DNA from: Halosimplex pelagicum
GTDB taxonomy: Archaea > Halobacteriota > Halobacteria > Halobacteriales > Haloarculaceae
Direction of reading: 5' to 3'
NCBI RefSeq assembly: GCF_013415905.1
Contig: NZ_CP058909.1
Location: 4,278,001-4,342,000 of the forward strand
DNA: 64,000 bases
A model generated the notes under the pieces. That model was not told the DNA's origin, ran no database searches, and saw only the letters and a program-made list of their open reading frames with translations. Position 1 is the first letter of the stretch. The number at the start of each line of letters is the position of its first letter. The translations under genes and the position numbers were made by a program. Shown one piece after another: positions 45,551 to 53,260 of this stretch.

Positions 45551-45895
45551 CTACTCCTCGCTCTCCCGCAACTCCCGGATCGCGTCCTCCTGTTCCTTCC
45601 GGGCGATGCCGCCGCTCTCGGCGTGTCGCCCCGTGTACTGCGTGTCGGGGATCGCCGACCAGACGGAGCCGCCGTCACCGTCGGTCGCCCGGCGGAACCA
45701 GACCGCACAGACGGCGAGGTAGGCGACGACGGCGAACGCGAGACTCGGCACGTACGCGCTCTCGGCGAGTCCGAGCCCCTCGACGGCGATGTCGAGCAGG
45801 GCCGCGGTGCCGGTGACGAACGCGCCCCCGACCAGGAAGAACACGACGGCGATCCGGACCCATCGAGGGACCGAGAGGTCGACGGTTCGCGGCAT
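45551..45895 (-). CDS. Two-helix membrane protein with conserved cytosolic tail
   Basis: 114 residues from MPRTVDLSVPRWVRIAVVFF. There are two helices at about 12-34 and 45-67. The polar tail (SAIPDTQYTGRHAESGGIAR, then KEQEDAIRELRESEE) is coiled-coil-like at the end. No family is recognised. CCTTTTCC lies about 28 bp upstream of the ATG, just before the hairpin island. Confidence 0.75.
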   Translation of the reverse strand: MPRTVDLSVPRWVRIAVVFFLVGGAFVTGTAALLDIAVEGLGLAESAYVPSLAFAVVAYLAVCAVWFRRATDGDGGSVWSAIPDTQYTGRHAESGGIARKEQEDAIRELRESEE

Positions 45896-45979
45896 GGCCG
45901 GCGCTTCGCGGCCGCGCGGAAAAGGTCTTCTGGCCGCCCGGTCGATGGCGTTCAGTTCGATGTGCAAACCCACTTTTTC

Positions 45980-46346
45980 CAGCGGAGAGTTCCTCGCGCG
46001 CCGGGGGCGCGCTGCGGGAATCCTCCGCTGCAAAAACTTGGGGAAAAAGGCCGGACGACGCGCTCGCTCCGCTCGCTTGCGTCCGGTGAACCGCCTCGCT
46101 CCCGACGGTCGCTCGGCGGATGCTGGCGTGATACCTACACCACCTACACTGAGCATCCGCGCGCCGCAGGCGCGCGGTTCACTGGACGCGAGCGAACGGA
46201 GTGAACGAGTCGTCCGGCCAGTGTCGTGAGAGTAGCGAACGACACCTCGTCAGAGCTTGCTCTGACGGCGTTTTCACCCATGTTTTTGCCGCCCGGGTTC
46301 CCCGCAGGCGCGCCACGCGCGCCGAGGAAACCCGGGTGGGAAAAAG
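45980..46346. repeat. Hairpin island: nested inverted repeats with covarying stems
   Basis: A non-coding stretch of about 370 bp built of hairpins. End hairpin L is at 45980-46030 (outer stem CAGCGGAG/CTCCGCTG, inner stem GCGCGCC-GGG-GGCGCGC). End hairpin R is at 46292-46336 (outer CCCGGGTT/AACCCGGG, inner GGCGCGC-CAC-GCGCGCC). Read on opposite strands, L and R have the same plan (TTTTTGC, stem, CCCGCA, GC stem, GAGGAA, stem, GAAAAAG) but different, still-pairing stems. Between them are 46-bp inverted arms (46049-46094 and 46174-46219, 40 of 46 matching), a 9-bp inverted repeat (46116-46124/46152-46160), and perfect hairpins at 46157-46177, 46221-46245 and 46248-46267. No gene is supported. 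Confidence 0.85.
46144..46166 (-). repeat. 23-bp exact repeat, copy 1
   Basis: The minus-strand sequence here is identical over 23 bp to the plus strand at 50128-50150 (core GCGGATGCTCAGTGTAG). In this copy it overlaps one arm of a 9-bp inverted repeat inside the hairpin island. A chance match of this length within 64 kb is not expected. Confidence 0.9.
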
Positions 46347-46352
46347 ATGGTT

Positions 46353-46688
46353 TCAGAACTGGTAGCGGCGGTCGTCGGGGTCGCCGGTGCCCGTCTGGGG
46401 CAGGTCCGCGCCGCCGGCCATCTCCTCGAAGGTCATGCCCGAGAGGTACTCGTCGTAGGTCACGTCGTACTCGGTGCGGAGGTGGAAGTCCAGGTTCCCG
46501 GTCTCGACGGCGGACTGGAACAGCATGTGGACCCCGCGGCGGACGAGTTCGTCGGGGTCGTCGGTGTCCAGGGCGGCCAGCAGCATGGCGAGTTCGTTGC
46601 GGGTCTCGCGGTCGGTGTCGACCGAGAGGACCTCGTCGAGGTCGCTGTACTCGCCCTGCACGTCGTCCTGCAGATCGTCGAGGCTCAT
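46353..46688 (-). CDS. Conserved small acidic haloarchaeal protein
   Basis: 111 residues from MSLDDLQDDVQGEYSDLDEV. It is soluble, mostly helical and very acidic, with segments RETRNELAMLLAALDTDDPD and LVRRGVHMLFQSAVETGNLD. No domain is recognised. The first methionine codon of the longer frame is two codons upstream and less likely. A CGTAAGG box lies about 30 bp upstream. The gene ends 7 bp from the hairpin island. Confidence 0.75.
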   Translation of the reverse strand: MSLDDLQDDVQGEYSDLDEVLSVDTDRETRNELAMLLAALDTDDPDELVRRGVHMLFQSAVETGNLDFHLRTEYDVTYDEYLSGMTFEEMAGGADLPQTGTGDPDDRRYQF

Positions 46689-46772
46689 ACGCACTCAGAG
46701 GGAAGGCCCTCGCAAACACCTTACGCTCCGGGGAGGAGACCAGCGGGCGACGGGGAGGGGCGACCGACGGGA

Positions 46773-47051
46773 TCAGGTGTACACCTCGACGGCGTCGGGG
46801 CGGACCACGAAGGTGCGGTCCCACAGGTCGACGGCGAGGGTGAACTCGCCGTCGGCGTCGCTGCGTCGGTGGTGCGAGAGGAGCCTGTCGAGGGCGTCGG
46901 CGTCTATCCGGTCGTGCAACTGCTCGACCTCGTCGAGGTCGAGGTGGGCGCGACGGGCGGCCCTGAACAGCGCGTCGGTCGCGTCCTCGTCGGCGTCGAT
47001 ACCGACGCGTGCGACGGGCGGCTCGTCCGGGACCCGAGTCGATGGCGTCAT
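46773..47051 (-). CDS. Stand-alone HalOD1-domain protein
   Basis: 92 residues from MTPSTRVPDEPPVARVGIDA. The HalOD1 pattern is TDALFRAARRAHLDLDEVEQ, then LHDRIDADALDRLL, then FTLAVDLWDRTFVVRP. The ATG at 47049-47051 is preferred over one seven codons upstream because a TTTAGG box (47076-47081) lies about 27 bp before it. This is the third single-domain HalOD1 protein in the window. Confidence 0.82.
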   Translation of the reverse strand: MTPSTRVPDEPPVARVGIDADEDATDALFRAARRAHLDLDEVEQLHDRIDADALDRLLSHHRRSDADGEFTLAVDLWDRTFVVRPDAVEVYT

Positions 47052-47075
47052 GCTCGGGTCGGAGGGCGCCACACA

Positions 47076-47081
47076 CCTAAA
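47076..47081 (-). promoter_or_regulatory. TATA-like box of a HalOD1 gene
   Basis: Minus-strand TTTAGG, 25-30 bp upstream of the chosen ATG. Just upstream (47102-47130) are three degenerate 10-bp units of the form TTTAACCCGA, TTTAACTCGG and TTCAAACCG, which may be a binding site. Confidence 0.4.
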
Positions 47082-47204
47082 CCGGGGTCGTCGCTAGCTC
47101 CATTTAACCCGATTTAACTCGGTTCAAACCGCGTGCGGGGAGCGGGACCGCCGGGACAGGGTAGGACAGTCGGGAACAGCGGTGGGACCGTCGCAACGAC
47201 CGGA

Positions 47205-47957
47205 TCAGTCGTCGAGCGCGCGCCGAACGGTGCCGACGGCCTCGCGGAGGGCGTCGGTCGCGCGGTCCTGGGGGAGTTCGTACTCGATGACCAGCGGCGC
47301 GGTCAGGTCGGCGTGGCCCTCGAGCAGGTCGACGAACGAGGCCACGTCGAGTCGGCCCGCGCCGGGTACGTCCTCGATCTCGGCGTCGGAGGTGTCCTTG
47401 AGGTGGCAGGCGACGATCCGGTCGCCCAAGTCGCGGACGACCTCGTCGGGGCGCACGTCCTCGACGAGGAAGTGGCCGGTGTCGATACAGAGGCCCAGGC
47501 GCTCGTGGTCGTAGCGGTCGAGGACGCCGCGGGCGTCGTCGACGGTCGAGAAGACCCGCGAGAGGTCGTCGTGGTGGACCGACGAGTAGTTGTGGATTCC
47601 CACGTCGAGGTCGAACGCCCCGGCCACTTCGATCAGTTCCTCGGTGATCGCGTCGGCGGCGGGCGGGTAGTTGACGGTGAGGTAGTCGGCGCCGAGGCGG
47701 TCGGCGAAGGCCGCGTGTTCGCGGGCCTCGTTCGGCGATTCGAGGTCGACGACGCCGTAGCCACAGACCGACACGTCCGCGGTGTCGACGGCGTCCAGTC
47801 CGGCGGCGACCGTCGCGTCGTCGTGGTCCGGCCCGAGGTGGTGACCCCACAGTTCGAGGTGCGTCACCTCGGTCTCGTCGAGTTCGGAGAGCAGATCGCC
47901 GAGCGAGAAGTCACGAAACACGACGCTCTGGACGCCGATATCGTAGTCGCGAGACAT
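47205..47957 (-). CDS. Sugar phosphate isomerase/epimerase-type TIM barrel
   Basis: 250 residues, MSRDYDIGVQSVVFRDFSLG. It is a xylose-isomerase-like AP-endonuclease-2-type barrel: GVQSVVFRDFSLGDLL at strand 1, THLELWGHHLGP at strand 2, VGIHNYSSVHHDD with a metal-ligand His, LCIDTGHFLVED with the conserved DxGH, and VACHLKDTSD and IEYELP near the end. Metal-binding Glu/Asp/His residues are in place. It is divergent from an NAD-dependent epimerase gene, so both may serve one sugar pathway. Confidence 0.9.
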   Translation of the reverse strand: MSRDYDIGVQSVVFRDFSLGDLLSELDETEVTHLELWGHHLGPDHDDATVAAGLDAVDTADVSVCGYGVVDLESPNEAREHAAFADRLGADYLTVNYPPAADAITEELIEVAGAFDLDVGIHNYSSVHHDDLSRVFSTVDDARGVLDRYDHERLGLCIDTGHFLVEDVRPDEVVRDLGDRIVACHLKDTSDAEIEDVPGAGRLDVASFVDLLEGHADLTAPLVIEYELPQDRATDALREAVGTVRRALDD

Positions 47958-48083
47958 GGGACCGAGGAGGCGTGACACCGGCAAAAACGTTCCGCCGAGG
48001 GAGAGACGGACCGAGACCGGTGAAACTGGAGAAACAGTCGACGCTCCCGGCGCCGACGCGGCGCGGGCTTCCGCGAGACGACG

Positions 48084-48089
48084 TTTTAT
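48084..48089 (+). promoter_or_regulatory. TATA-like box of the epimerase gene
   Basis: TTTTAT, 25-30 bp upstream of the ATG at 48114, consistent with a leaderless transcript. Confidence 0.55.
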
Positions 48090-48113
48090 CCCCGCCGTCG
48101 CCATGGATGAGCC

Positions 48114-49118
48114 ATGGACGTTCTCATCATCGGCGGGACGGGGCTCATCAGCACCGGCATCGCGCGCCAGGCGGTCGACGCCGGCCACGACGTGACCGCC
48201 TTCCACCGCGGCGAGACGGACGCTGACCTGCCCGACGCGGTCGCCCACGTCCACGGCGACCGCGACGACGACGACCGGCTGGCCGAGGTGGCCGCCGAGG
48301 TCGATCCCGAGGTCGTGATCGACATGGTGTGTTTCTCGCCCGAACAGGCCGAGAGCGCCGTCGAAGCCTTCGAGGGCGTCGAGCAGTTCGTCTTCTGCTC
48401 GACGGTCGACGTGTACCACCGGCCGCTGGACGCCAACCCCGCGACCGAGGACGCGGCCCGGCACCCGCCGGTCAGCGACTACGGCGCCGACAAGGCCGAC
48501 TGCGAGGACGTCTTCTTCGAGGCGGGCGGCGACGCCTTCGAGACGACCGTGATCCGCCCGTGGAGCACCTACGGCGAGGGCGGCCCGGTCATCCACACGA
48601 TGGGCTGGGGGACCTACTACCTCGACCGTGTGCGGAAGGGCGAGCCGATAATCGTCCACGGCGACGGCGCCACGCTGTGGGGTCCCTGCCACCGCGACGA
48701 CGTGGCCGGCGCGTTCGTCGAGGCGATCGGCAACGAGACGGCCTACGGCGAGGCGTACCACGTCACCAGCGAGGAAGTGATCTCCTGGAACCAGTACCAC
48801 GAGTACGTGGCCGACGCGATGGACGCGCCCGAGCCCGAGCTGGTGTACATCCCGACGGACAAACTGGTCGAGGCCGTCCCCGACCGCACCGACCCGCTGG
48901 TCGACCACTTCCAGTACTCGACGGTGTTCGACAACGGCAAGGCCAAACGCGACCTGGACTTCGAGTACACGATCAGTTTCCGCGAGGGCGTCGAGCGGAC
49001 CATCGACGACCTCCAGCAGCGCGACGCCATCGACCCCTACGACAGCGAGAACGACGACGAGATAATCGCGGCGTGGCGCGACTCGACCGAGTCGTTCGTC
49101 GAAGCGTTCGACGGCTGA
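48114..49118 (+). CDS. NAD-dependent epimerase/dehydratase
   Basis: 334 residues. It has an N-terminal Rossmann loop GGTGLISTGIA (GxxGxxxxG) and EDVFFEAGGDAFETTVIRPW. The YxxxK of extended SDRs is present in modified form as YGADKADCE. Later segments (THRDDVAGAF-type PCHRDDVAGAFVEAI) match the NAD-epimerase family. The exact sugar substrate is unknown. It is divergent from the sugar isomerase-type gene. Confidence 0.9.
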   Translation: MDVLIIGGTGLISTGIARQAVDAGHDVTAFHRGETDADLPDAVAHVHGDRDDDDRLAEVAAEVDPEVVIDMVCFSPEQAESAVEAFEGVEQFVFCSTVDVYHRPLDANPATEDAARHPPVSDYGADKADCEDVFFEAGGDAFETTVIRPWSTYGEGGPVIHTMGWGTYYLDRVRKGEPIIVHGDGATLWGPCHRDDVAGAFVEAIGNETAYGEAYHVTSEEVISWNQYHEYVADAMDAPEPELVYIPTDKLVEAVPDRTDPLVDHFQYSTVFDNGKAKRDLDFEYTISFREGVERTIDDLQQRDAIDPYDSENDDEIIAAWRDSTESFVEAFDG

Positions 49119-49170
49119 GAAGGGGACGGACGCGACCAGAACGGGCCGACTTTCCGGCTGCCACCGTCGT

Positions 49171-49317
49171 TCAGTCGATACTGTACTCGACGATGTCCTC
49201 GGAGCCGCAGGTCGCGCAGACGGCGGTGTCGGCGTCGACGGTGGTGCCACAGCGTCGGCACTCGGCGACGACGGTCTCGGGCTCGACCCGCGTGACGAGG
49301 GAGGCGAACAGACTCAC
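49171..49317 (-). CDS. Small zinc-ribbon protein
   Basis: 48 residues from a GTG (VSLFASLVTRVEPETVVAEC). It contains one four-cysteine zinc ribbon (CRRC...CATC). The GTG lies 5 bp after the stop of the upstream zinc-ribbon gene, so the two are likely co-transcribed. The role is unknown; very small haloarchaeal zinc-finger proteins are common and a few act as regulators. Confidence 0.7.
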   Translation of the reverse strand: MSLFASLVTRVEPETVVAECRRCGTTVDADTAVCATCGSEDIVEYSID

Positions 49318-49322
49318 GGCGA

Positions 49323-49493
49323 TCACTCCGGGTGGACCGGGTCCTCGCAGTCGGGACACTCGGCGAAGAGCCTGGGCCAGTCGCCCTCGGACTCGTAGCG
49401 GATCAACAGGTTCGCCGACGGGATCATCACGTCGCAGTTCGGACACGCGCCGAGCGGTCCCCCCCGGAGTCCGCGGTCGTCGCTCCCGGCCAT
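49323..49493 (-). CDS. Small zinc-ribbon protein
   Basis: 56 residues from MAGSDDRGLRGGPLGACPNC. Four cysteines form a ribbon (CPNC...CPDC) spaced by about 31 residues, with ANLLIRYESEGDWPRLFAEC between them. It is followed after 5 bp by a second zinc-ribbon gene. No function is assigned. Confidence 0.75.
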   Translation of the reverse strand: MAGSDDRGLRGGPLGACPNCDVMIPSANLLIRYESEGDWPRLFAECPDCEDPVHPE

Positions 49494-49611
49494 GTACCGG
49501 GTTACCACTCCCCGTTCCGTAGTTATTCTCCGTATAACGTCGATAATGCGGCGATTTATTCGACGGGTCGCCGGTCGAACGGCCGACCGAAGTGCCGTTA
49601 CGGACGGGCCG

Positions 49612-50082
49612 TCACTCGACGGAGACGACTTCGACCTCGAACGTCAGCGCCTCGCCCGCGAGTTCGTGGTTGAAGTCGACGGTGACCGTCTCGTCGTCGG
49701 CGTCGACGACCTCGCCGGGGAGCCCCTCCTCGGTCTGGATCTCCAGCCCTTCCTCGACCTCGCGGCCGCCGAGCATCTCCGCGAACTCGTCGGCCTCGTA
49801 CTCGACGACGCGGTCGTCCGTGCGCTCGCCGTAGGCCTGCTCGGGCTCGATCTCGACAGTGTCCTCTTCGCCGGTCTCCATGCCGACCAGGCCGTCTTCG
49901 AGCCCCTCGATGATGCGACCGTTCCCGATCTCGACGGTGAGCGGCTGGTAGTCCCGGTCGGGCTGGTCCGCGGCGAGCCCTTCCTCCTCCGCGACGGACT
50001 CCAGCGACGTGTCGAAGACGCTGCCGTCGTCCAGTCGACCTGTGTACTCGATGGTCACGGTGTCGCCCGTGGAAATAGCCAT
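49612..50082 (-). CDS. FKBP-type peptidyl-prolyl isomerase (SlyD-like)
   Basis: 156 residues. The FKBP core is visible: VTIEYTGRLDDGSVFDTSLE, then PLTVEIGNGRIIEGLEDGLV, and a SlyD-type insert-in-flap region (EYEADEFAEMLGGREVEEGL) before VTVDFNHELAGEALTFEVEV. It catalyses proline isomerisation and acts as a chaperone in the cytosol. The His-rich metal-binding tail of bacterial SlyD is absent. Confidence 0.95.
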   Translation of the reverse strand: MAISTGDTVTIEYTGRLDDGSVFDTSLESVAEEEGLAADQPDRDYQPLTVEIGNGRIIEGLEDGLVGMETGEEDTVEIEPEQAYGERTDDRVVEYEADEFAEMLGGREVEEGLEIQTEEGLPGEVVDADDETVTVDFNHELAGEALTFEVEVVSVE

Positions 50083-50127
50083 ATCGTCCGAAACAGCGGC
50101 CGACGGATAAGCCTGCGGTATAAGGCT

Positions 50128-50150
50128 CGGCGCGCGGATGCTCAGTGTAG
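50128..50150 (+). repeat. 23-bp exact repeat, copy 2
   Basis: Identical to the minus strand at 46144-46166. Here it lies between the FKBP gene and the TATA box of the small lipoprotein gene, so the same sequence occurs beside a promoter and within a hairpin island. Confidence 0.9.
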
Positions 50151-50156
50151 AGAAGA

Positions 50157-50163
50157 CATATAC
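50157..50163 (+). promoter_or_regulatory. TATA box of the small lipoprotein gene
   Basis: CATATAC, with its TATA core 28 bp upstream of the ATG at 50187. The region between is AT-rich. Confidence 0.6.
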
Positions 50164-50186
50164 CGTAGTGAAAAATTAGCAATACT

Positions 50187-50552
50187 ATGCGCTATCGAGC
50201 ATTTCTCGCTCTGGTACTTTTCGTTGGGGCGAGTGCCGGATGTCTCGTGGATTCCGGTCCCGAAGCGGGGCAGTTGGTGATACATAATTACGATAGTCAA
50301 GATCATACCGTCACCATTGAGTGTGGAAGCGAGAACACCAGTCTGACTGTCCCTCACGGGAGCGATCGAGTGGTAACGCTCACTGAGTCGCCTGGCAGCT
50401 ATACGATAGAGGCATCCGTGGACGAAACTATCTCCTTGAATCACACTGTCGAGTACTATTCCGCCGGGAGAAACGGGGAAGAACCAGGCGGCCCCGTCGT
50501 CAAGCTGAGGATTGAGAGCGACTCGACTTACTTTTCCCGGTCGTACGACTGA
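50187..50552 (+). CDS. Small secreted lipoprotein
   Basis: 121 residues. A Sec-type signal (MRYRAFLALVLFVGASAGC) has a lipobox Cys at residue 19. The mature part is a beta-sandwich-like domain of about 100 residues (GQLVIHNYDSQDHTVTIECG; SYTIEASVDETISLNHTVEY). It is AT-richer and less acidic than the rest of the window. No family is recognised. Confidence 0.75.
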   Translation: MRYRAFLALVLFVGASAGCLVDSGPEAGQLVIHNYDSQDHTVTIECGSENTSLTVPHGSDRVVTLTESPGSYTIEASVDETISLNHTVEYYSAGRNGEEPGGPVVKLRIESDSTYFSRSYD

Positions 50553-50606
50553 ACGACGGTTCGACCGGGCCTACTCAGTTCGCACACCGAACCGAACACG
50601 AGACTC

Positions 50607-51614
50607 CTAGGCGTTCGTCTCGTACAGCTCCCCCTCGTCGTCGTAGCGAGCGTCGAAGATACGGTCGAACTGCTCGTCGGAGATGGACACGTCCACCGCG
50701 CCCATGTTCTCGTCGAGCTGCTCCACCGTGCGAGCGCCGACGATGGGGACGCAGTCGAAGTCGGGCTGGTCCATCAGCCACCGGAGCGCCACCTGGGCGG
50801 GCGAGGCGTCGACCTCGTCGGCGACCTCGCGCACCGCGTCGAGGACGTGCCAGCCGCGCTCGGAGACGTACCAGTCCTCGAACATCGGATCGAGGTCGCC
50901 GCGGGTCCCCTCGTCGGCGTCCAGATCGTAGGTGCCGTCGCCGACGCGTTCGTACTTGCCGGTGAGGAACCCACCCGCCAGCGGCGAGTACGGGCAGACG
51001 GCGAGGTTCTGGTCAGCGCACACGTCGAGGTACTCGGCCACGTCCTCGTAGTAGGCGGCGTGAAAGAGCGGCTGGGTGACGCTGAAGGCCTCGTAGTTGT
51101 TCACGTCGGCCTTCCAGAGCCCCTTGGTGAGCTTCCAGGCGTCGCAGGTCGAGATGCCGACGTAGTGGACCTTGCCCTCGCTCACGAGGTCGTCGACCGC
51201 CCGCAGCGTGTGCTCGATGGGCGTCTCGTCGTCGAAACGGTGGAGATAGAGGATGTCGAGGTAATCGGTGCCGAGCCGGTCGAGTGAGCCCTCGACCTCG
51301 GCGCGGACGTTCTTCTTCGAGAGGTTCTCCTGGAATCTCGATACCGTGGACCAGAAGCACTTCGAGGCGATCACGTAGTCCTCGCGGTCCTCGTCTTCCA
51401 GCCACTCGCCGATCCAGCGTTCGGAGTCGCCGCCGCCGTAGCCGTTGGCGGTGTCGATGAAGTTCCCCCCGCGCTCGGCGTAGGCGTCGAGCAGTTCGTG
51501 GGCGTCCTCGCGGTCGGTCTCGACGACGCCGTCGTGGGCCTTGCCGAACCGCCACGTGCCGAGACAGACCGGCGACACCTGCAGTCCCGTCGCTCCGAGT
51601 CGTCTGTACTCCAT
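50607..51614 (-). CDS. Aldo/keto reductase
   Basis: 335 residues, MEYRRLGATGLQVSPVCLGT. The AKR TIM barrel has its catalytic tetrad: Asp in NFIDTANGYGGGDSE with Tyr, Lys in DYVIASKCFW, and His in DILYLHRFDDETP. The C-terminal NADPH-binding segment is VPIVGARTVEQLDENMGA. It is of the YajO/IolS-like group that reduces aldehydes with NADPH. The substrate is unknown. Confidence 0.94.
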   Translation of the reverse strand: MEYRRLGATGLQVSPVCLGTWRFGKAHDGVVETDREDAHELLDAYAERGGNFIDTANGYGGGDSERWIGEWLEDEDREDYVIASKCFWSTVSRFQENLSKKNVRAEVEGSLDRLGTDYLDILYLHRFDDETPIEHTLRAVDDLVSEGKVHYVGISTCDAWKLTKGLWKADVNNYEAFSVTQPLFHAAYYEDVAEYLDVCADQNLAVCPYSPLAGGFLTGKYERVGDGTYDLDADEGTRGDLDPMFEDWYVSERGWHVLDAVREVADEVDASPAQVALRWLMDQPDFDCVPIVGARTVEQLDENMGAVDVSISDEQFDRIFDARYDDEGELYETNA

Positions 51615-51774
51615 ATCGGCACATCGGTCGCAGGCCGCATAGGCGTTGGTTTCGCGGAAGCCCACGAGTGGCGCGTCGCGCGAGCGGGGAGAACGGTGTA
51701 GAAGGCGGGACCCGCCGAACGGGACGCGCAGACGCCGGGTTCGACCTTTTCCGGCGGCCGACCCAACGGGGGGC

Positions 51775-53145
51775 ATGCGGCTGCTTCAGCTATCGGTCCC
51801 CGCCGAGCAGCGCGCGGCGGTCCGGCGGGTCCTCGACGGGCACGACCTCGGCTACACCGTCGCCGAGGGCGACGGCGCGAAGGAGGGGCACGCGCTCGTG
51901 ACCGTCGTGATCCCGGCCGACGCCGTCGAGCGCGTGCTGGACGACCTCCAGGACGCCGGCTACGACCGCAGCACCTACACCGTCTCGACCGAGGCCGAGT
52001 TCGCGACCTTCGAGGGGATGGACGCGGTCCAGCGCCACTGGGCGGAGACGCCCAACCGGATCGCCCCCGAGACGCTCCGGGCGAAGGCCCGGGACATGCG
52101 ACCGAACACCCAGTCGTACGTCTGGCTGATGCTGCTCAGCACCGTCATCGCGACCGCGGGGCTGCTCATCGGCTCGCCCGCCGTCCTCGTCGGGTCGATG
52201 GTGCTCGCGCCGCTCGTGGCGCCGATGCTCGCGGCGAGTATCGGCGCGGTCCGCGACGACCGGGCGATGGTCGCCGACAGCCTCCGCCAGCAGGCGGTCG
52301 GGCTGGGCGTCGCCGTCCTCGGCGCCGTCGCCGCGAGCCTCCTCATCCGGAACCTCGAGATCGTCTCGGTGACGCTCGACGTGACGACGGTCGACCTGTT
52401 CGCGGTGCGGCTCTCGCCGGGACTGCTCTCGGTCGTCGTCGGCCTCGCTGCCGGCGCGGCCGGCGCCTTCGGGCTGACGACGAAGGGCAACGTGAGCATC
52501 GTCGGCGTGATGGTCGCCGCAGCCCTGGTCCCGACGGCCGCGGTCGTCGGGATCGGCGTCGCCTGGGGCGCCGCCAGCGTCGCGGTCGGCGCGCTCGTGC
52601 TGCTCGGCCTGACCATCGTCGCCGTCAACGTCGGCGCCTACCTCATGCTGCGCTATCTCGGCTACCGCCCGGAGGCGGCCGAGAGCGCCTTCATCGACCT
52701 CGAATCGACCGCCGAGAAGGCCCGGTTCGCCGCGACCGCCCTCGCCGTCGTGGTCGTCGTCGCGGTGGTCCTCGTCGGCTCGGTCCAGCACGTCCGCTTC
52801 GAGTACGCCGTCACGCAGGCGACCTCGGACGTGGTCACCGACGAGGAGTACGGCCCCCTCTCGCTCCGCGGGGTCACCGTCCAGTACGCCGGGACCAGCC
52901 CCGTCGAGAACCCGACGACCGTCTCCGTCAGCCTCACCCGCAGGTCCGACGAATCGTACCCGTCGCTCCCGAACGACCTCGCGCGACAGATCTCGGACCG
53001 CACCGGCGAGAACGTGACCGTTCTCGTCACCTACACCGATTACGAGGTGTCGAACGCCACCGGGACCGCGTCGGACACAGGTGCGACCGGGAGCGCGTCC
53101 GGAGCGGGTGCGGCGGGCCTCGCCCGCCCTGCCGTCCCCGGGTGA
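51775..53145 (+). CDS. DUF389 (TIGR00341-type) membrane protein
   Basis: 456 residues from MRLLQLSVPAEQRAAVRRVL. A soluble ACT-like N-terminal domain of about 85 residues is followed by hydrophobic helices, with SPAVLVGSMVLAPLVAPMLA (the family hallmark) and GVMVAAALVPTAAVVGIGVA. Unlike the copy at 16194-17363 it has a C-terminal extracellular-like domain of about 100 residues (VQHVRFEYAVTQATSDVVTD onwards) and no partner membrane protein. Function unknown. CCTTTTCC lies 28 bp upstream of the ATG. Confidence 0.87.
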   Translation: MRLLQLSVPAEQRAAVRRVLDGHDLGYTVAEGDGAKEGHALVTVVIPADAVERVLDDLQDAGYDRSTYTVSTEAEFATFEGMDAVQRHWAETPNRIAPETLRAKARDMRPNTQSYVWLMLLSTVIATAGLLIGSPAVLVGSMVLAPLVAPMLAASIGAVRDDRAMVADSLRQQAVGLGVAVLGAVAASLLIRNLEIVSVTLDVTTVDLFAVRLSPGLLSVVVGLAAGAAGAFGLTTKGNVSIVGVMVAAALVPTAAVVGIGVAWGAASVAVGALVLLGLTIVAVNVGAYLMLRYLGYRPEAAESAFIDLESTAEKARFAATALAVVVVVAVVLVGSVQHVRFEYAVTQATSDVVTDEEYGPLSLRGVTVQYAGTSPVENPTTVSVSLTRRSDESYPSLPNDLARQISDRTGENVTVLVTYTDYEVSNATGTASDTGATGSASGAGAAGLARPAVPG

Positions 53146-53260
53146 GCGGCCACTCGCTCCCGTCGCTCTCCTCGTCGTCGGCCACACGTTCGCCTCGGGA
53201 CTCGACCGCAGGAGCCGCCGACTCGCGATGGCGCGTCTCGCCCGTCTGACCGCGCTCCGA

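Noticed and set aside
45551..46156. Longer N-terminal extension of the two-helix membrane protein through the hairpin island
   Set aside because: The added residues are an Arg/Pro-rich translation of inverted repeats, and a CCTTTTCC box lies about 28 bp before the internal ATG.
46281..46346. Hairpin R as a simple intrinsic terminator of the upstream minus-strand gene
   Set aside because: T and A tracts flank it symmetrically, and a similar structure occurs in opposite orientation upstream of another gene, so a plain terminator does not explain it.
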